NCBI GenBank assembly: GCA_013813135.1
Contig: JACCSF010000352.1
Location: 1-5,388 of the forward strand
Length of the DNA stretch: 5,388 nucleotides
Direction of reading: 5' to 3'
Origin: Thermoleophilaceae bacterium
GTDB lineage: Bacteria > Actinomycetota > Thermoleophilia > Solirubrobacterales > Thermoleophilaceae
Shown: one piece after another, positions 5,214 to 5,388 of the stretch
How the letters are laid out: every line of letters starts with the position of its first letter
Numbering within the stretch: position 1 is the stretch's first letter
The notes under the pieces: generated by a model
What the model was told of the DNA's origin: nothing
Database searches by the model: none
Seen by the model: the letters and a program-made list of their open reading frames with translations, nothing else
Position numbers and translations under genes: made by a program

Positions 5214-5388
5214 AGGAGGACATCGAGGCGCTGGCCGCCATCGAGCGCGGCTCCGCCACGCCCGGCGAGCGCCGCTCGGGTGAATGGGTGGCCGAACGGC
5301 TGCGCCAGCAGGGCGCTCAGGACGTGCGGCTGGAGTCGTTCAGTTATCAACGCACGTTCGCGCACGCCCAGGCGGCGCAGTTCGCGGC
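5198..5388 (+). CDS. N-terminal part of a probable M28-family aminopeptidase, cut by right edge
   Basis: An open frame overlaps the end of the lyase gene and continues off the window; 63 residues are visible from the TTG at 5198. The pattern LKEDIEALAAIERGSATPGE, then RRSGEWVAERLRQQGAQDVR and LESFSY, matches the N-terminal helix-strand region found before the catalytic domain in M28 zinc aminopeptidases, where cells remove a residue or hydrolyse a peptide. None of the zinc-binding residues are in view, so the family call is tentative. The start is uncertain: TTG at 5198, CTG at 5210 (forming CTGA with the lyase stop), or CTG at 5231, which lies ten bases after a perfect-looking AAGGAGGA. The homology-like region begins around 5210-5231 and does not decide between them. 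Overlap with the lyase suggests the same transcript, without an obvious functional link. Confidence 0.55.
   Translation, partial: MAPRLKEDIEALAAIERGSATPGERRSGEWVAERLRQQGAQDVRLESFSYQRTFAHAQAAQFA
5213..5220 (+). promoter_or_regulatory. AAGGAGGA, strongest Shine-Dalgarno-like string in the window
   Basis: It sits immediately after the lyase stop, inside the Lys-Glu-Asp codons of the longer M28-like reading. If used, the start would be downstream, and the only near-cognate codon in frame at normal spacing is CTG at 5231. The same bases are natural codons for a charged helix, so this may be chance. Confidence 0.3.

Overview
The window is very GC-rich and almost entirely coding, with short gaps between genes and one divergent intergenic region. 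Gene content (F420 cofactor biosynthesis, an F420-dependent glucose-6-phosphate dehydrogenase, acyl-CoA metabolism enzymes), TANNNT boxes placed immediately before start codons and non-ATG starts all point to an actinobacterium. A deep, high-GC class such as Thermoleophilia (Solirubrobacterales/Gaiellales relatives) is my best guess, but this is inference from style and not from a marker gene.

Left half, minus strand (read right to left from about 3492 to 1): fgd (F420-dependent glucose-6-phosphate dehydrogenase, 2500-3492), an HSDL2-like short-chain dehydrogenase (1608-2450), cofD (709-1611) and cofC (1-653, running off the left edge). cofC and cofD make the phospho-ester half of coenzyme F420, and Fgd reduces F420 with glucose 6-phosphate. 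Synthesis and reduction of the cofactor therefore sit in one four-gene run, with a classical nicotinamide-type SDR inserted between them. cofD overlaps the SDR stop by four bases and appears to start at a CTG codon.

Right half, plus strand: a BadH-like SDR (3526-4275, TTG start), an HMG-CoA-lyase family enzyme (4278-5213) and the first part of a probable M28-type zinc aminopeptidase (about 5198 to the right edge). The SDR and lyase are separated by two bases and look co-transcribed; together they suggest catabolism of a branched or cyclic acyl-CoA, possibly the end of leucine breakdown.

The two halves diverge from a 33-base gap (3493-3525). It holds two back-to-back -10-like boxes, each 7-10 bases from its start codon, suggesting leaderless or nearly leaderless, mutually exclusive transcription. 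A third leaderless-type box precedes the HSDL2-like SDR. I see no RNA genes, mobile elements, CRISPR arrays, long repeats or convincing terminators, and no gene-free stretch over 300 bases. I did not find a clearly new biological system. The most notable items are the CTG start of cofD, the compact divergent promoter, the fgd-SDR-cofD-cofC arrangement and an insertion in the lyase.
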